Assembly: GCF_000981585.1 (NCBI RefSeq)
Contig: NZ_LN831776.1
Span: 2,371,001-2,435,000 of the forward strand
Source of the DNA: Paenibacillus riograndensis SBR5
Lineage (GTDB): Bacteria; Bacillota; Bacilli; Paenibacillales; Paenibacillaceae
Direction: 5' to 3'
Length of the DNA: 64,000 nucleotides
In this document: piece by piece, positions 11,601 to 17,840 of the stretch
Layout of the letters: each line of letters starts with the position of its first letter
How positions within the stretch are numbered: the first letter of the stretch is position 1
Made by a program: the position numbers and the translations under genes
The notes under the pieces: generated by a model
What the model saw: only the letters and a program-made list of their open reading frames with translations
The model's database searches: none
What the model was told of the DNA's origin: nothing

Positions 11601-11869
11601 GTGGAGTGCATACCCTCTGCCTGCCGCTTGAGCATGACCCTGTGGAGCATTTGCTGCGGGCCATGGCAGAGCTGTATGTGCTGGGTGTGCCGTTTGATCC
11701 GGCAGGACTGTCAGTTCCATGCGGGCGAACCCTGCCCCTGCCGACTTATCCATTTGAATATGCGGCCTATAAGGCGTCGTACGAGGATGAAATTCTGCAA
11801 CCTCAAGCATCAGGGACTCCATACGCTGATCCGAATTCCAGAAAAGGACTCAAAAAAATAGAGGTATAA
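2651..11869 (+). CDS. Hybrid polyketide synthase: FAAL-ACP-KS-AT-KR-ACP-KS-degenerate AT
   Basis: GTG start at 2651 with AAGGAGG eight bases upstream; 3072 residues. Order: fatty acyl-AMP ligase (about 20-580; SSGSTSVPKG near 192, GWMPYHHDMGLIGF near 231); a PSLEA-repeat linker; ACP1 (GGTSL, Ser662); KS1 (about 725-1190; Cys928, His1063, His1103); AT1 (about 1278-1570; GHSIG with Ser1372, QAFH with His1474, of the type usual for malonyl-CoA); KR (nucleotide loop GGTGLVG near 1883; Ser2013/2014, Tyr2029, Asn2033); ACP2 (GLDSV, Ser2178); KS2 (from about 2247; Cys2450, His2585, His2625); then an AT-like region (about 2715-3040) in which GHSIG is replaced by AEGAG (residues 2878-2882). Expected chemistry: a free fatty acid is adenylated, loaded on ACP1, extended by malonyl and beta-ketoreduced, then passed to KS2. 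No ACP or thioesterase follows KS2, so the chain must continue on another protein, plausibly the NRPS upstream. Both KSs carry an extra stretch between the early GVF motif and the active-site Cys. Confidence 0.93.
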   Translation: MSSSKRKKSETKLSILKGESITGRFTEMENLANVLVHVSANKDRGITFLQNDNSEFFLSYPALLEGATRRLGGLQEQGFTPGQYALILLEDSREFVLTFWACILGGIIPVPASYPASSKVINTSLSKLQAIWEVLERPLIISDHSLAEARDEMETTLGISGLRILEAAKLDTAGQTGTLMLAGAHTPAMIQFSSGSTSVPKGTILTHDNLLTNIESIITSSGMSEDDRSLGWMPYHHDMGLIGFHLSTLACGINQFNMTPMKFVKRPTLWLDMIDKHRITFTGCPNFGLRLVSSRVKEAQLKSWDLSSLRLLYNGAEPISVKTMREFMDKFEHSGLKRSAMYPVYGMAEACLAVSFPRPGEEPLVHSVNRERLVGESRIEAIGENDRHASLIADEGYPVTGMEIRIVDDASGVVVPQGTVGEIQIRGRNVTSGYINNPEATARSYQDGWLKTGDTGVVLDGRLSVIGRIKDIIFVNGQNFFAHDIEAVIEELDGVEPGKIAVCGWHDEQEGQERVGLFSTVRLQEQEVKPFYAKILRHVNEVIGIAVDYVSLIRSIPKTTSGKVQRFVLVEAFRKGEFQDKSYSAAFFAEETKGDYSLEAPSLEASSLEAPSLEAPSLEEPFPVAAPGAFLEKIRGVWAEVLGRPPAAIPYNQSFMSMGGTSLKAIQILGALEDELHIELTHDLLIQCRTIEEMDSYLARKVNMGGNPPSAGERQSAAVQGSGCGDAAIAVIAMACRFPGASSPEEFWHNLLQGKDSIGEVPQDRWNIDDYYSPTPEFGKIYCRNGGFLDNPYGFDAALFGISGDEAAVMDPQQRIVMELVYELIERAGYSRQQMNGRDVGLFVGAGGNSYFEYHLNTLNRMNLQSFDSFSTLTSVQQERIMEEWKRKLGVTGTHPNLLVDNIINMIPARTSQEFNFKGPSMAVDTACSSSLVTLHLAADSIRRGECESAIAGGIHLMLTPTSYQYFSSAEALSPTGRSSVFAADADGFVPGEGAGLVMLKPLEQALRDGDPVLAVLKASGINNDGHSIGVMAPNPDGQRELIESLYIRHNLSPADVQYVEAHGTGTKIGDPSEVRALDSAFKRWGLLRQSVAIGSVKANIGHLLGAAGIAGFIKVVMALQHKIMPPQINVSAPNPMLKFEKTPFYLLAAAQEWPVAEGKARRAAINSFGFGGTNSHMVVEEAPARASAGEAEQPVRAKHVIGLSAQTEHALQQKMLELAAFLEQHGDYPLADVCYTENAARTALPHRFHAVTDSVQDLIGKLQTGVPAAAPVSHSPAMALMFTGQGSQYAGMGRALYDGLPAFRKNVDACSAAFEPYLDLKLTDLIYGGEADDRQLARTQLTQPAVFTLDYAFGRLLLDAGIQPAYMLGHSIGEWTAACLAGIVSLDDAARLVAARGRLMSGLPAAGAMAAIFTSGSALEELLQPFAGSLWVAGYNITHQVVSGSSEAVGEFLAVLQAKGIGAKRLNVSQAFHTPLMTPMLEAFRKELEATVFHAPLIPVISNVTAEVIEGPPAAEYWLRHILEAVRFEQSLAYALDQEVSVLIECGPDAILAGMAGGLRHPGKPQVLHALSRKKDPWDTWLGLLGQLHCLGARLDWAAVEQGGLFRKVPLPVYPFEHTIFKPDFGDASGSDSAVHARKWLYEWKWRPEPLAEDNSLAAGAVLVWKGETEFGKELESLLDPERNPVFYISFGNEPHYDGDRSFTIRMDREEDYSTMLRQLPGAVSAVIHLSNYAREKLGTAELLTDIQALNDGIWSLYFLGQALVLQGLSDVRLVIVTNKAFRLEGDLEAGNPAQAAAAAVGQVIDLEHEGIHVSVLDMNKEDYPSGREFAAALHTSLLLRADGESVTAIRSGTAYSRSLERMPEQAAGEVFEPCSGETYLITGGTGLVGSRIAEALARQARINLVITGRKPVPANPELLLELEKLGAQVMYAAVDVTSRAQMEELLARIHDVYGPLHGVIHAAGQMEYAPHKLLTRSQDEIEQVLAPKWQGTIIADLVTRQEPLRFFAALSSVSASRKAWASGLGDYAAANAFLNGYCIYRAGDNAPGRSLSINYSLWKDTGAGTDFGRLVELALKGQGLQPLAHEAAAAVFLRALSSPGSDIVHVLDLVEPKAHKEAFALPPSRQEPARLAEQKFIHRSAREIRDIVYQAIGEELRISVRHLETGMNFTELGLDSVGATRVVADIGGKLGTELYPTLIFEYQTPEALASHIAEQLTEDSAAYAATALETAGPAAEPGPEERQDIAIIGMGLRIPGANSLEEYWELLYSGRSAIREVDPGRWSDDKHVNEDAGVFHTSYTGKGGFIDAPYDFDPLFFGMSPKEAESADPQQRIFLQICWEALQQAGYGGKYRTRKIGVFAGCEQNTYMEHFANYRSYMLIKERLLDSPAFLGMLPAERQEILARISGVLEPARLVADVVAGNGLNEVAARVSHCLNLSGPSLIVNSACSSSLVAIHMACESLRTGQSEMALAGGVNLNLSPTPFVSLSRVTALSPTGECYPFDQRANGMVLGEGAGAVLLKPLHAALRDGDHIHAVIKGSAVNNDGRSQGITAPRPQGQAEVIREAFVRTGIHPETVSYIETHGTATPLGDPIEIEGMTRAFSSFTDKKQFCGIGSVKSSVGHMLSAAGVTSLIKVVLSLKHQILPHTVNYEQPNPNIDFEHSPFYVVDKHPRRWEAAGDAPLRASVNAFGFGGTNAHVILEQAPPEMVVVPDPAQLAPQLLLLTGRNELGLRQVAGRLRAYLADNQELSAAAVCRAMNRSQKELPVKAAAVVTSREHLAGILSAVADGGSLPEILRGRANPNRTTPVQWVLDGGKALSGQELDAVSARFPGFGLAYREVMEAAGGASGQIECLASQFALGKLLLDAGLRPSAILAEGAGIPAALMLTGRITLRQAVLFIQDGREPAGDSSPLPEGLVKCAVVIPSGTVDQPFMDGLWPQIAESMVNSLELTDYEHSLEAGDTLLYCGSQHRRNSLPLEGIRGVHTLCLPLEHDPVEHLLRAMAELYVLGVPFDPAGLSVPCGRTLPLPTYPFEYAAYKASYEDEILQPQASGTPYADPNSRKGLKKIEV
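4439..4513 (+). repeat. Five tandem 15-bp in-frame repeats in the FAAL-ACP linker
   Basis: Five head-to-tail 15-base units encode Ser-Leu-Glu-Ala-Pro with small changes (Ser for Pro in unit 2, Glu-Pro at the end of unit 5). They sit between the adenylating domain and the first carrier protein. Because the unit is a multiple of three, copy number can change by slippage without breaking the frame; this would alter linker length only. Confidence 0.9.
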
Positions 11870-11880
11870 AGGAGATGGCC

Positions 11881-13071
11881 ATGAGCAAGCGCGCCAAAAT
11901 ATCTATGATTATCCTATTATCGGTTGTTATTCTGCTCATCCTGCTTGCCGGAGCGTTATTCACGGCAAGCGGCGTATTTAAGAAAGCCAAGTATCTGGAC
12001 CCCTGGAAACGTGATTACGTTGACCAATTCAAAGATCCGAGAGTGAAGCTGGCGGCCTATGGCTTGCTTGCTCCCAACGGACACAATTTGCAGCCCTGGA
12101 AGATTCGTCTCGACAAGCAGAACCCGCTTAAATTCTCTTTGTATACGGACAGTTCACGCCTTGCGCTGGAATCCGATCCGGTGGCCCGGCAAACCATGGT
12201 TTCCCAGGGCACCTTTCTGGAATATTTGAGGGTTGGGGGAGAACAGCTGGGCTATCGGGCGGCGATCAGACTTTTTCCGGAAGGGGAATATGATGAGCAG
12301 AAGCTTAGCGGGAGTATGGACCAGAAGCCTGTAGCGGAAATAACGCTGTCTAAGGCGCAGCCTGCGGCCAATCCGTTGTTTGATTATATGTTTTTGCCGG
12401 ATACCAACCGGATGGCCTATAAGCCCGACCCGTTGACTGCGGAGCAGCGCCAGCGTCTGGAGCAGACTAATGCGGATGGGGCTTTGAAGTTAATCTTCCT
12501 GGATGCTCCGGAGGACATCAAGAAGCTGGGAGAATACAGTCTGGAGGGTACAGACATCGAAACCGGACTTAAGCGCATGAACGATGAGTCAGCAGATATT
12601 TTCCGTTCGAATGAGAGCCAGAAGAACAAATACCGGTCCGGTTTTTCGTTTGAAGGGCAAGGAACCACGGGCGTGAAAAAGCATCTGCTGCAAGGCATGA
12701 TAACGATCGTCCCATCCTTTAATAATGAGGAAGCTTCGACGAAGCTCGCGGTCGATGCGGCCCGGACGGCAGCTGAACATTCTCCGGCGTATGCGCTGAT
12801 TCTCAGTAAGGACAACAGCCGCACAAGCCAGGTAAAAGCCGGCATGCTCTACAGCCGGCTCCTTCTCGCCGGACATGAGCAGGGACTGGTGATGCAGCCG
12901 CTGAGCCAGGTGCTGGAGGAGTATCCGGAGATGAAGGCGCCGTATACCCGGATTCATCAGGAGTATGCTCCGGGTGGCGAAACGATCCAGTTTCTGATCC
13001 GCTTGGGCCAGCCGGCACAGGATACGCCGCTGAGCATGAGACGGGAGGTCACCGACCTGATTGCAGACTGA
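11881..13071 (+). CDS. Membrane-anchored Acg-family nitroreductase-like flavoprotein
   Basis: AAAGGAG directly abuts the first ATG (11875); the second ATG at 11881 has a normal 6-base spacing and is the better start, giving 396 residues. An N-terminal membrane segment (about residues 7-30, IIL/VVIL-rich) is followed by a soluble domain with the FMN-binding loop AAYGLLAPNGHNLQPW, the signature of Acg-type nitroreductases, and a C-terminal SRLLLAGHEQGL...QPLSQ stretch typical of the fold. It starts 11 bp after the megasynthase and is surely cotranscribed. Tailoring oxidation/reduction of the product at the membrane is an inference; many Acg-like proteins have no known substrate. Confidence 0.8.
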   Translation: MSKRAKISMIILLSVVILLILLAGALFTASGVFKKAKYLDPWKRDYVDQFKDPRVKLAAYGLLAPNGHNLQPWKIRLDKQNPLKFSLYTDSSRLALESDPVARQTMVSQGTFLEYLRVGGEQLGYRAAIRLFPEGEYDEQKLSGSMDQKPVAEITLSKAQPAANPLFDYMFLPDTNRMAYKPDPLTAEQRQRLEQTNADGALKLIFLDAPEDIKKLGEYSLEGTDIETGLKRMNDESADIFRSNESQKNKYRSGFSFEGQGTTGVKKHLLQGMITIVPSFNNEEASTKLAVDAARTAAEHSPAYALILSKDNSRTSQVKAGMLYSRLLLAGHEQGLVMQPLSQVLEEYPEMKAPYTRIHQEYAPGGETIQFLIRLGQPAQDTPLSMRREVTDLIAD

Positions 13072-13176
13072 GCGAGGCACACTCTGTCAATAATCAAGGA
13101 ACATTAGAGTGCCGCTTCTCCTGACCAACCGGTTGCACTTTTTACAGCAGATTGGTCTGAAATAAGCTTAAAAACA

Positions 13177-13267
13177 AAATCTATTGTATTCTGTGCAGCA
13201 GATTTCAGGAAAATGGTCCTTAGGACCTCAATTCCTGGAATTCAATTGCATGAAATACAATAGATTT
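13177..13267. terminator. 91-bp imperfect palindrome between convergent genes, probable bidirectional terminator
   Basis: AAATCTATTGTATT (13177-13190) pairs with AATACAATAGATTT (13254-13267), and the centre is the palindrome GGTCCTTAGGACC (13215-13227) at the exact symmetry midpoint. The intervening arms pair partly (CAGGAA with TTCCTG). A T-run follows on the plus strand (TTTCTTTTTT) and an A-rich run precedes, so it can terminate transcription from both the flavoprotein gene and the opposite regulator gene. The long symmetric arms also fit a miniature mobile element. A second, weaker GTGAGT...ACTCAC hairpin lies at 13281-13330. Confidence 0.7.
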
Positions 13268-13356
13268 CTTTTTTACCGGAGTGAGTGGAACAATCTGTTG
13301 TACAAAATGCAATCACATTGTGGAACTCACCGGATCGGCAGGAACGGCTGCCACTG

Positions 13357-15852
13357 CTACGGAACAATCCGCTCAATAATCTCGATCAGGCGGATCTCGA
13401 AAGGCTCCAGAATCGCCTGGATCGGCAGCGCACCGGACGCGTGTACACGCGATTTGCTGAGTTTAGGCACGGATATGCTCCGCAGATAATGGATTTCATC
13501 GGCTGAATGCTCCATCGCGCCCCCGATGTTGTTTTCGTTGTCAAAGGCGCTTCCGAACTGCTGATTCACCAGGTGCTCTACGAGGTCATACGTGCCGCTG
13601 ACAGGTGCCAGCTCGAAATTGAATTCCTTGCGCGATTTCGCCGGAAAATGGGAGTAGCGCTCATGATAGGAAATGCTGATGGAAACGCCTTTGGCGTAGA
13701 CTTCATCATAATGATGATAATTGTGCAGCAGAATCTGAAAGCCGGTGCTTGATCTCGTAATGAAATATCCGTCGCCGCCCGCAATCCGCTCATTGCCCAG
13801 CTTGTTAAGGAAGGAAAAGGCGTGATAGGACGGTTTCTTGATATTGTTATAGGTAAAGAGGCCGAGACCCCCGTGGAAGAGCTGCTGCGGCAGCAGGTTT
13901 TCCTCATGGAGATCGGTCAGCAGCCAATAGCCGAAAGCATCGAGGCGGTCATAGTTCTCGGTGAGATTTTTAATGATATAAGCTGATTTGAAGCAGGTAT
14001 CGCTCATCAGGTCTTTATGGGAGACTGTCGAATTCCATTCTGTCAGATACACCGGCAGGGACTCGAACCGTGATTCATGCAGCCGCTGCTTGAGCCGGTC
14101 AATAAATTCAGAGAAGGAATGGCTTACCGGGCTGAGATTCAACTGGTTGTCCTGACCGTTGTAATTCCATAAGTCGATATCGTAGTAGTGGATCGTGATG
14201 AAATCAGGCGTACAGCCTTGCTCTCTGCTGAAATTCAGGAACTGGAACAGCCAGTCTTCATTTTTGTTATAGGTCGAGAAGGCGGCGGGTCCCCCGAAGG
14301 GGATGGCAGAATCGATTTGTTTTACGGTTGTATAGGTGTTCTGGTACAGCTGATTAAAAATGTCGTCATGGCTGAATCCAAACAAGAGATTGGAGGAACT
14401 GGGCTCATTCCATACACAGAACAGCCAGCTTCTTACTTCCTCCAGGCCGTAACGCTGGATCAGATGCTGGGTAAGCGCCCGGATCAGCCCGTTCCATTTG
14501 TCTATGCTCTTTGGCGGGCTGGTATTGATGTGATTGTAAAAGACGGTCTTCTCCAGATTACTCGCGAGCTTCTTTGGCATGAAGGAGAACTGCACCAGCG
14601 GCTTCAGCCGGATGGAGAGCAGAAAGTCAAACACCCTCTCAATAAACTGAAAATTATAGACAGGCTTACCCTCAGCGTCCTCGTTGTACACCATCATGTC
14701 ATCATCCAGCAGGCTGTGCATCTTAATATACTTGAACCCGATTTCCGCCTGGGCAATCCGCAGCGCCTGCTGCACATCGGCCAGCAGCACCTCCTTGGCC
14801 CGGCTTACCCCAATAAAGTTCTTAAAATGATGGCGAAGCCCTTGGCCGGAACCGGCAGCAGGAACTTTTATCAATGAAGTTCTGCTGCTGCCGATCCGCT
14901 GCGGCAGGTCAACGGGTGCCGATTCCAGATTGCTTTCGATGAACGCCGTAATATCCTCATAATAAGAGAGAGGCTCATCCTGGTAGTAATTCACGGATTT
15001 TTCCTTGGTCGCTTCGATGCTTCCCAACATTTCCCCCGCATGTTTCCTTCTCCAGACACTGGGGAGCTCTCCGTATTTCTCGGTAAAGGCCACGACAAAT
15101 GACCGGACATTGGGGAAGCCGTTTTGTGCTGCAACCTTGTCTATCGTCAACGACTCGTTCAGCAGATCGTTTACCGCATGATGCAGCCGGATATCCTTCA
15201 AGTAGTCACTGAAGGACATCCCCATGTTCCGTTTGAAATATTTTGACAGATAGGGCACGGATAAATATTCGGTTTTAGCCATATTTTGCAGGGAGATCGG
15301 GTCGCTGTATTTGCTGTTGACGTAATCAAGAATCCGGCTGAGCCGGTCCAGATTTTCCTGGGAGTAGCTGTTAATGTCCTTGCCGTCCGTGCTGAAATTG
15401 GATCCTAGCTCATAAATCAGCTCGTACACAAGTGAAATATTTTTGAGATCGATATATTCGTTGGGATGGATATTGTACTTCAGGATTTGGGCGACGATCC
15501 GTTTCAAAGGTTTGAATCTGTCGGGGTGGCCGGAACGGGCCGAATTGCAGTCATAGTACATTTTTTGAACATCCGTCGAGACTTCTTTCAGCAGTTCCAG
15601 TTTGATTTGCAGCGCGATCATGGTGGCATCCTCTGCATGGAGTTCATGAACCTCATTGGAATTAATCAGAATAATATCACCGGCTCCAAGCTCATAGCTC
15701 TGGTTGCTGACGGTAATGTGTACGCTGCCTTTGATATTGATAATGAGCTCCAGCGATTGATGCCAATGGCGGTTGACCTGGCCGATGCGGTGGAGGAAGA
15801 ATTTGATCGGGAGCTGTTTGGGAAAACTAATGACTTCATGGCGAAATTCCAT
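13357..15852 (-). CDS. AraC-family regulator fused to a GH39 glycoside hydrolase domain
   Basis: 831 residues with three parts. Residues 1-95 are a cupin-like sensor (HWHQSLELI, then LGAGDIILINSNEVHEL). Residues about 172-271 are an AraC-type double helix-turn-helix (ISLQNMAKTEYLSVPYLSKYF and LTIDKVAAQNGFPNVRSF). Residues about 340-800 resemble GH39 beta-xylosidases, with WNEP (Glu483, acid/base position) and TEWN (Glu605, nucleophile position) both kept, followed by the beta-sandwich-like end. No signal peptide, so it is cytoplasmic. RBS AAAGGAG precedes the ATG. It is divergent from the sugar ABC operon starting at 16277 and most likely controls it, with the GH39 part either sensing or trimming the imported sugar (inference). 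Confidence 0.88.
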   Translation of the reverse strand: MEFRHEVISFPKQLPIKFFLHRIGQVNRHWHQSLELIINIKGSVHITVSNQSYELGAGDIILINSNEVHELHAEDATMIALQIKLELLKEVSTDVQKMYYDCNSARSGHPDRFKPLKRIVAQILKYNIHPNEYIDLKNISLVYELIYELGSNFSTDGKDINSYSQENLDRLSRILDYVNSKYSDPISLQNMAKTEYLSVPYLSKYFKRNMGMSFSDYLKDIRLHHAVNDLLNESLTIDKVAAQNGFPNVRSFVVAFTEKYGELPSVWRRKHAGEMLGSIEATKEKSVNYYQDEPLSYYEDITAFIESNLESAPVDLPQRIGSSRTSLIKVPAAGSGQGLRHHFKNFIGVSRAKEVLLADVQQALRIAQAEIGFKYIKMHSLLDDDMMVYNEDAEGKPVYNFQFIERVFDFLLSIRLKPLVQFSFMPKKLASNLEKTVFYNHINTSPPKSIDKWNGLIRALTQHLIQRYGLEEVRSWLFCVWNEPSSSNLLFGFSHDDIFNQLYQNTYTTVKQIDSAIPFGGPAAFSTYNKNEDWLFQFLNFSREQGCTPDFITIHYYDIDLWNYNGQDNQLNLSPVSHSFSEFIDRLKQRLHESRFESLPVYLTEWNSTVSHKDLMSDTCFKSAYIIKNLTENYDRLDAFGYWLLTDLHEENLLPQQLFHGGLGLFTYNNIKKPSYHAFSFLNKLGNERIAGGDGYFITRSSTGFQILLHNYHHYDEVYAKGVSISISYHERYSHFPAKSRKEFNFELAPVSGTYDLVEHLVNQQFGSAFDNENNIGGAMEHSADEIHYLRSISVPKLSKSRVHASGALPIQAILEPFEIRLIEIIERIVP

Positions 15853-15922
15853 AGGTGTGCTCCTTTGCTATATGGATTGAACTTAAAAATATACAAAAAA
15901 AGGGGAGCGTGGCGGAGGGGAA

Positions 15923-16030
15923 TTTTGGAACTGTAGGAGCGATAGCGTCCGCCTTTGTCTGCGGATTTCCACCGAGAACAGCGGTATAAATCAAGAAATC
16001 TGCAGATGGGCAGCGGCCGGAAGTCCAAAC
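15923..16030 (+). repeat. Dispersed palindromic element, copy A
   Basis: One of three copies (also 34308-34415 and 38821-38927) of a roughly 108-bp element bounded by TTTTGGAACT and AAGTCCAAAC. The inner stem is GTCTGCGGATTTC (15957-15969) with GAAATCTGCAGAT (15995-16007). It lies in the divergent intergenic region upstream of the ABC operon. Flanks also match the other copies for about 10-12 bp on each side. Confidence 0.85.
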
Positions 16031-16090
16031 ATTCACTGGAGTCACGCCCAATCCCTAAAGAGAAAAATCACAAGTTCAATCTATTTATAG

Positions 16091-16138
16091 GCAAATATTT
16101 AATCTTTCATGCTGCTATTATATGCAAATATTTAATCT
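16091..16138. promoter_or_regulatory. Two perfect 15-bp direct repeats, candidate AraC operator
   Basis: GCAAATATTTAATCT occurs at 16091-16105 and again at 16124-16138, 33 bp apart, about three helical turns. The repeats lie between the AraC-GH39 gene and the ABC operon. Direct repeats on one helix face are a common AraC-family binding layout. Assignment to this regulator is inference. The rest of the 424-bp gap holds copy A of the dispersed element and no gene I can support. Confidence 0.55.
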
Positions 16139-16276
16139 AATACTTAAAAATTTAATGAAGATAGCGTAGCTGTACTTATTATAGGTTAAAAATCCGCCCT
16201 AATCTAGTTAACATGAACAGTTAAGATTGGTTGTGGCAAATGTTACGATATAGCAGTGGGAGGTAAGCGATAACAT

Positions 16277-17821
16277 ATGGCAAAAGGAATGTTGGATATG
16301 GACAAGCAAGTATTTCTGGAGACCCGGAATATAAGCAAGAAATTTAATGATGTAACTGCTGTTAATCAGGTAAGCATGAATATCAGGCTCGGTGAAATCC
16401 GGGGGCTCATCGGAGAGAACGGCTCGGGGAAATCAACCATCTCAGCGATGATGAGCGGCTTATTGCCTGCTACGGGCGGAGACATGCGGATTGCGGGCGC
16501 TCTCTACCGTCCCAAAAGCACACTTGATGCCAGAGAGCATAAAGTTTCTATGATCGTGCAGGAGACAGGCACCATTCCTGAGCTGTCGATCGCAGAGAAT
16601 ATGTTTCTCGGCGAGGAGAAGCGGTTTGTCAAGCGCGGATTCGTTGACCATAAGCGGATGAACCAGGAGGCCAAGCGTGCGCTGGAGCTGATTGACCTGC
16701 ATGAACTGGATGTGACCAGACCCATGTATACGCTTGGGTTTGAACAACGGAAACTGATCGAAATCGCCAGAGCCTTATATTATGATCCCACATTGTTCAT
16801 TGTCGATGAGACCACAACCGCTTTATCGCATGAAGGCAGAGTTCTGATCCATCAAATCATGCGCAGGCTTAGAGACCAGAATAAGGCCGTATTGTTTATT
16901 TCCCACGATCTTCCCGAACTGATGGAAGTCTGCGATGTGCTCACGGTAATGCGGGACGGCAATCTCATTACAACGATTGAGAAGCAGGATTTTAATGAAA
17001 ATCATATCAAACAATCGATGGTAGGCAGGGTCATTGAAGGGAATTATTACCGGACCGACTATGACGGTTCTTACGGTGAACAGGTCTTGATTTCGGTCAA
17101 TAATGTCAGCGTTTCCGTCCTGCGGGACATTGATCTGGAGCTGCATAAAGGGGAGATTCTGGGGATCGGCGGGCTGTCGGGAAGCGGAATGCACGAGCTG
17201 GGCAAATTAATGTATGGAGGACTGAAGCCTGTGCAGGGGGAGGTCATTGTCTATGAGGAGCGGGAGGACGGCGCTCCGGCAATTCCGCGTAAACTGAACA
17301 GCATCAAAACGGCAATGGCCAGCAGAATCGGTTATGTTTCCAAAGACAGAGACAAGGAAACGTTAATCATGGAAGCCTCCATCAAGGACAACCTGGTGCT
17401 GTCTGCGCTGGACCAGCTTTCCCGGTTCGGCTTGATCCTGCCCGGCAGAGAAAAAAGGTTCGCTGCGGAACAGATGGAGGAACTGCAGATCAAAGCCAGC
17501 GGCATGAACCAGAAGGTCGGGGAATTGTCGGGAGGGAACAAACAGAAGGTGTCCTTCGGAAAATGGATTGGGAACCACTCCAAAATTCTGATCTTGGACA
17601 GCCCTACCCGGGGGGTGGACGTTGGGGTGAAAACCACCATGTACCAGCTGCTCTATTCACTCAAGCAGGAGGGGTATTCCATACTGATGATTTCCGAGGA
17701 ACTGCCGGAGCTGATCGGCATGAGCGACCGGATTCTGATGATGAAGGACGGCAGAATCCGCAAGGAATTCGCCCGTTCGGAGAATCTCAGTGAGGCTATG
17801 CTGATTGAGCATATGATTTAG
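16277..17821 (+). CDS. Sugar ABC transporter ATPase, RbsA/MglA type (two nucleotide-binding domains)
   Basis: 514 residues with two fused ABC domains. The first has Walker A GENGSGKST (46-54) and a Walker B ending VDETTTAL; the second has the degenerate P-loop usual for this family (GGLSGSGMHELG), signature LSGGNKQKV and LILDSPTRGVDVG. It energises uptake of a monosaccharide or small sugar through the two permeases that follow (CUT2 class). GGGAGG lies 13 bases before the ATG at 16277, which is long; in-frame ATGs at 16289 and 16298 are possible starts. First gene of a seven-gene operon, probably controlled by the divergent AraC-GH39 protein. Confidence 0.92.
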   Translation: MAKGMLDMDKQVFLETRNISKKFNDVTAVNQVSMNIRLGEIRGLIGENGSGKSTISAMMSGLLPATGGDMRIAGALYRPKSTLDAREHKVSMIVQETGTIPELSIAENMFLGEEKRFVKRGFVDHKRMNQEAKRALELIDLHELDVTRPMYTLGFEQRKLIEIARALYYDPTLFIVDETTTALSHEGRVLIHQIMRRLRDQNKAVLFISHDLPELMEVCDVLTVMRDGNLITTIEKQDFNENHIKQSMVGRVIEGNYYRTDYDGSYGEQVLISVNNVSVSVLRDIDLELHKGEILGIGGLSGSGMHELGKLMYGGLKPVQGEVIVYEEREDGAPAIPRKLNSIKTAMASRIGYVSKDRDKETLIMEASIKDNLVLSALDQLSRFGLILPGREKRFAAEQMEELQIKASGMNQKVGELSGGNKQKVSFGKWIGNHSKILILDSPTRGVDVGVKTTMYQLLYSLKQEGYSILMISEELPELIGMSDRILMMKDGRIRKEFARSENLSEAMLIEHMI

Positions 17822-17840
17822 CGTAAAGGCGGGAGACTTA

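Noticed and set aside
12589..13080. Minus-strand frame over the Acg-type gene
   Set aside because: Overlaps a well supported coding sequence and lacks coding motifs.
14188..14877. Plus-strand 229-codon frame within the AraC-GH39 gene
   Set aside because: Antisense shadow of the GH39 domain; no RBS and no family resemblance.
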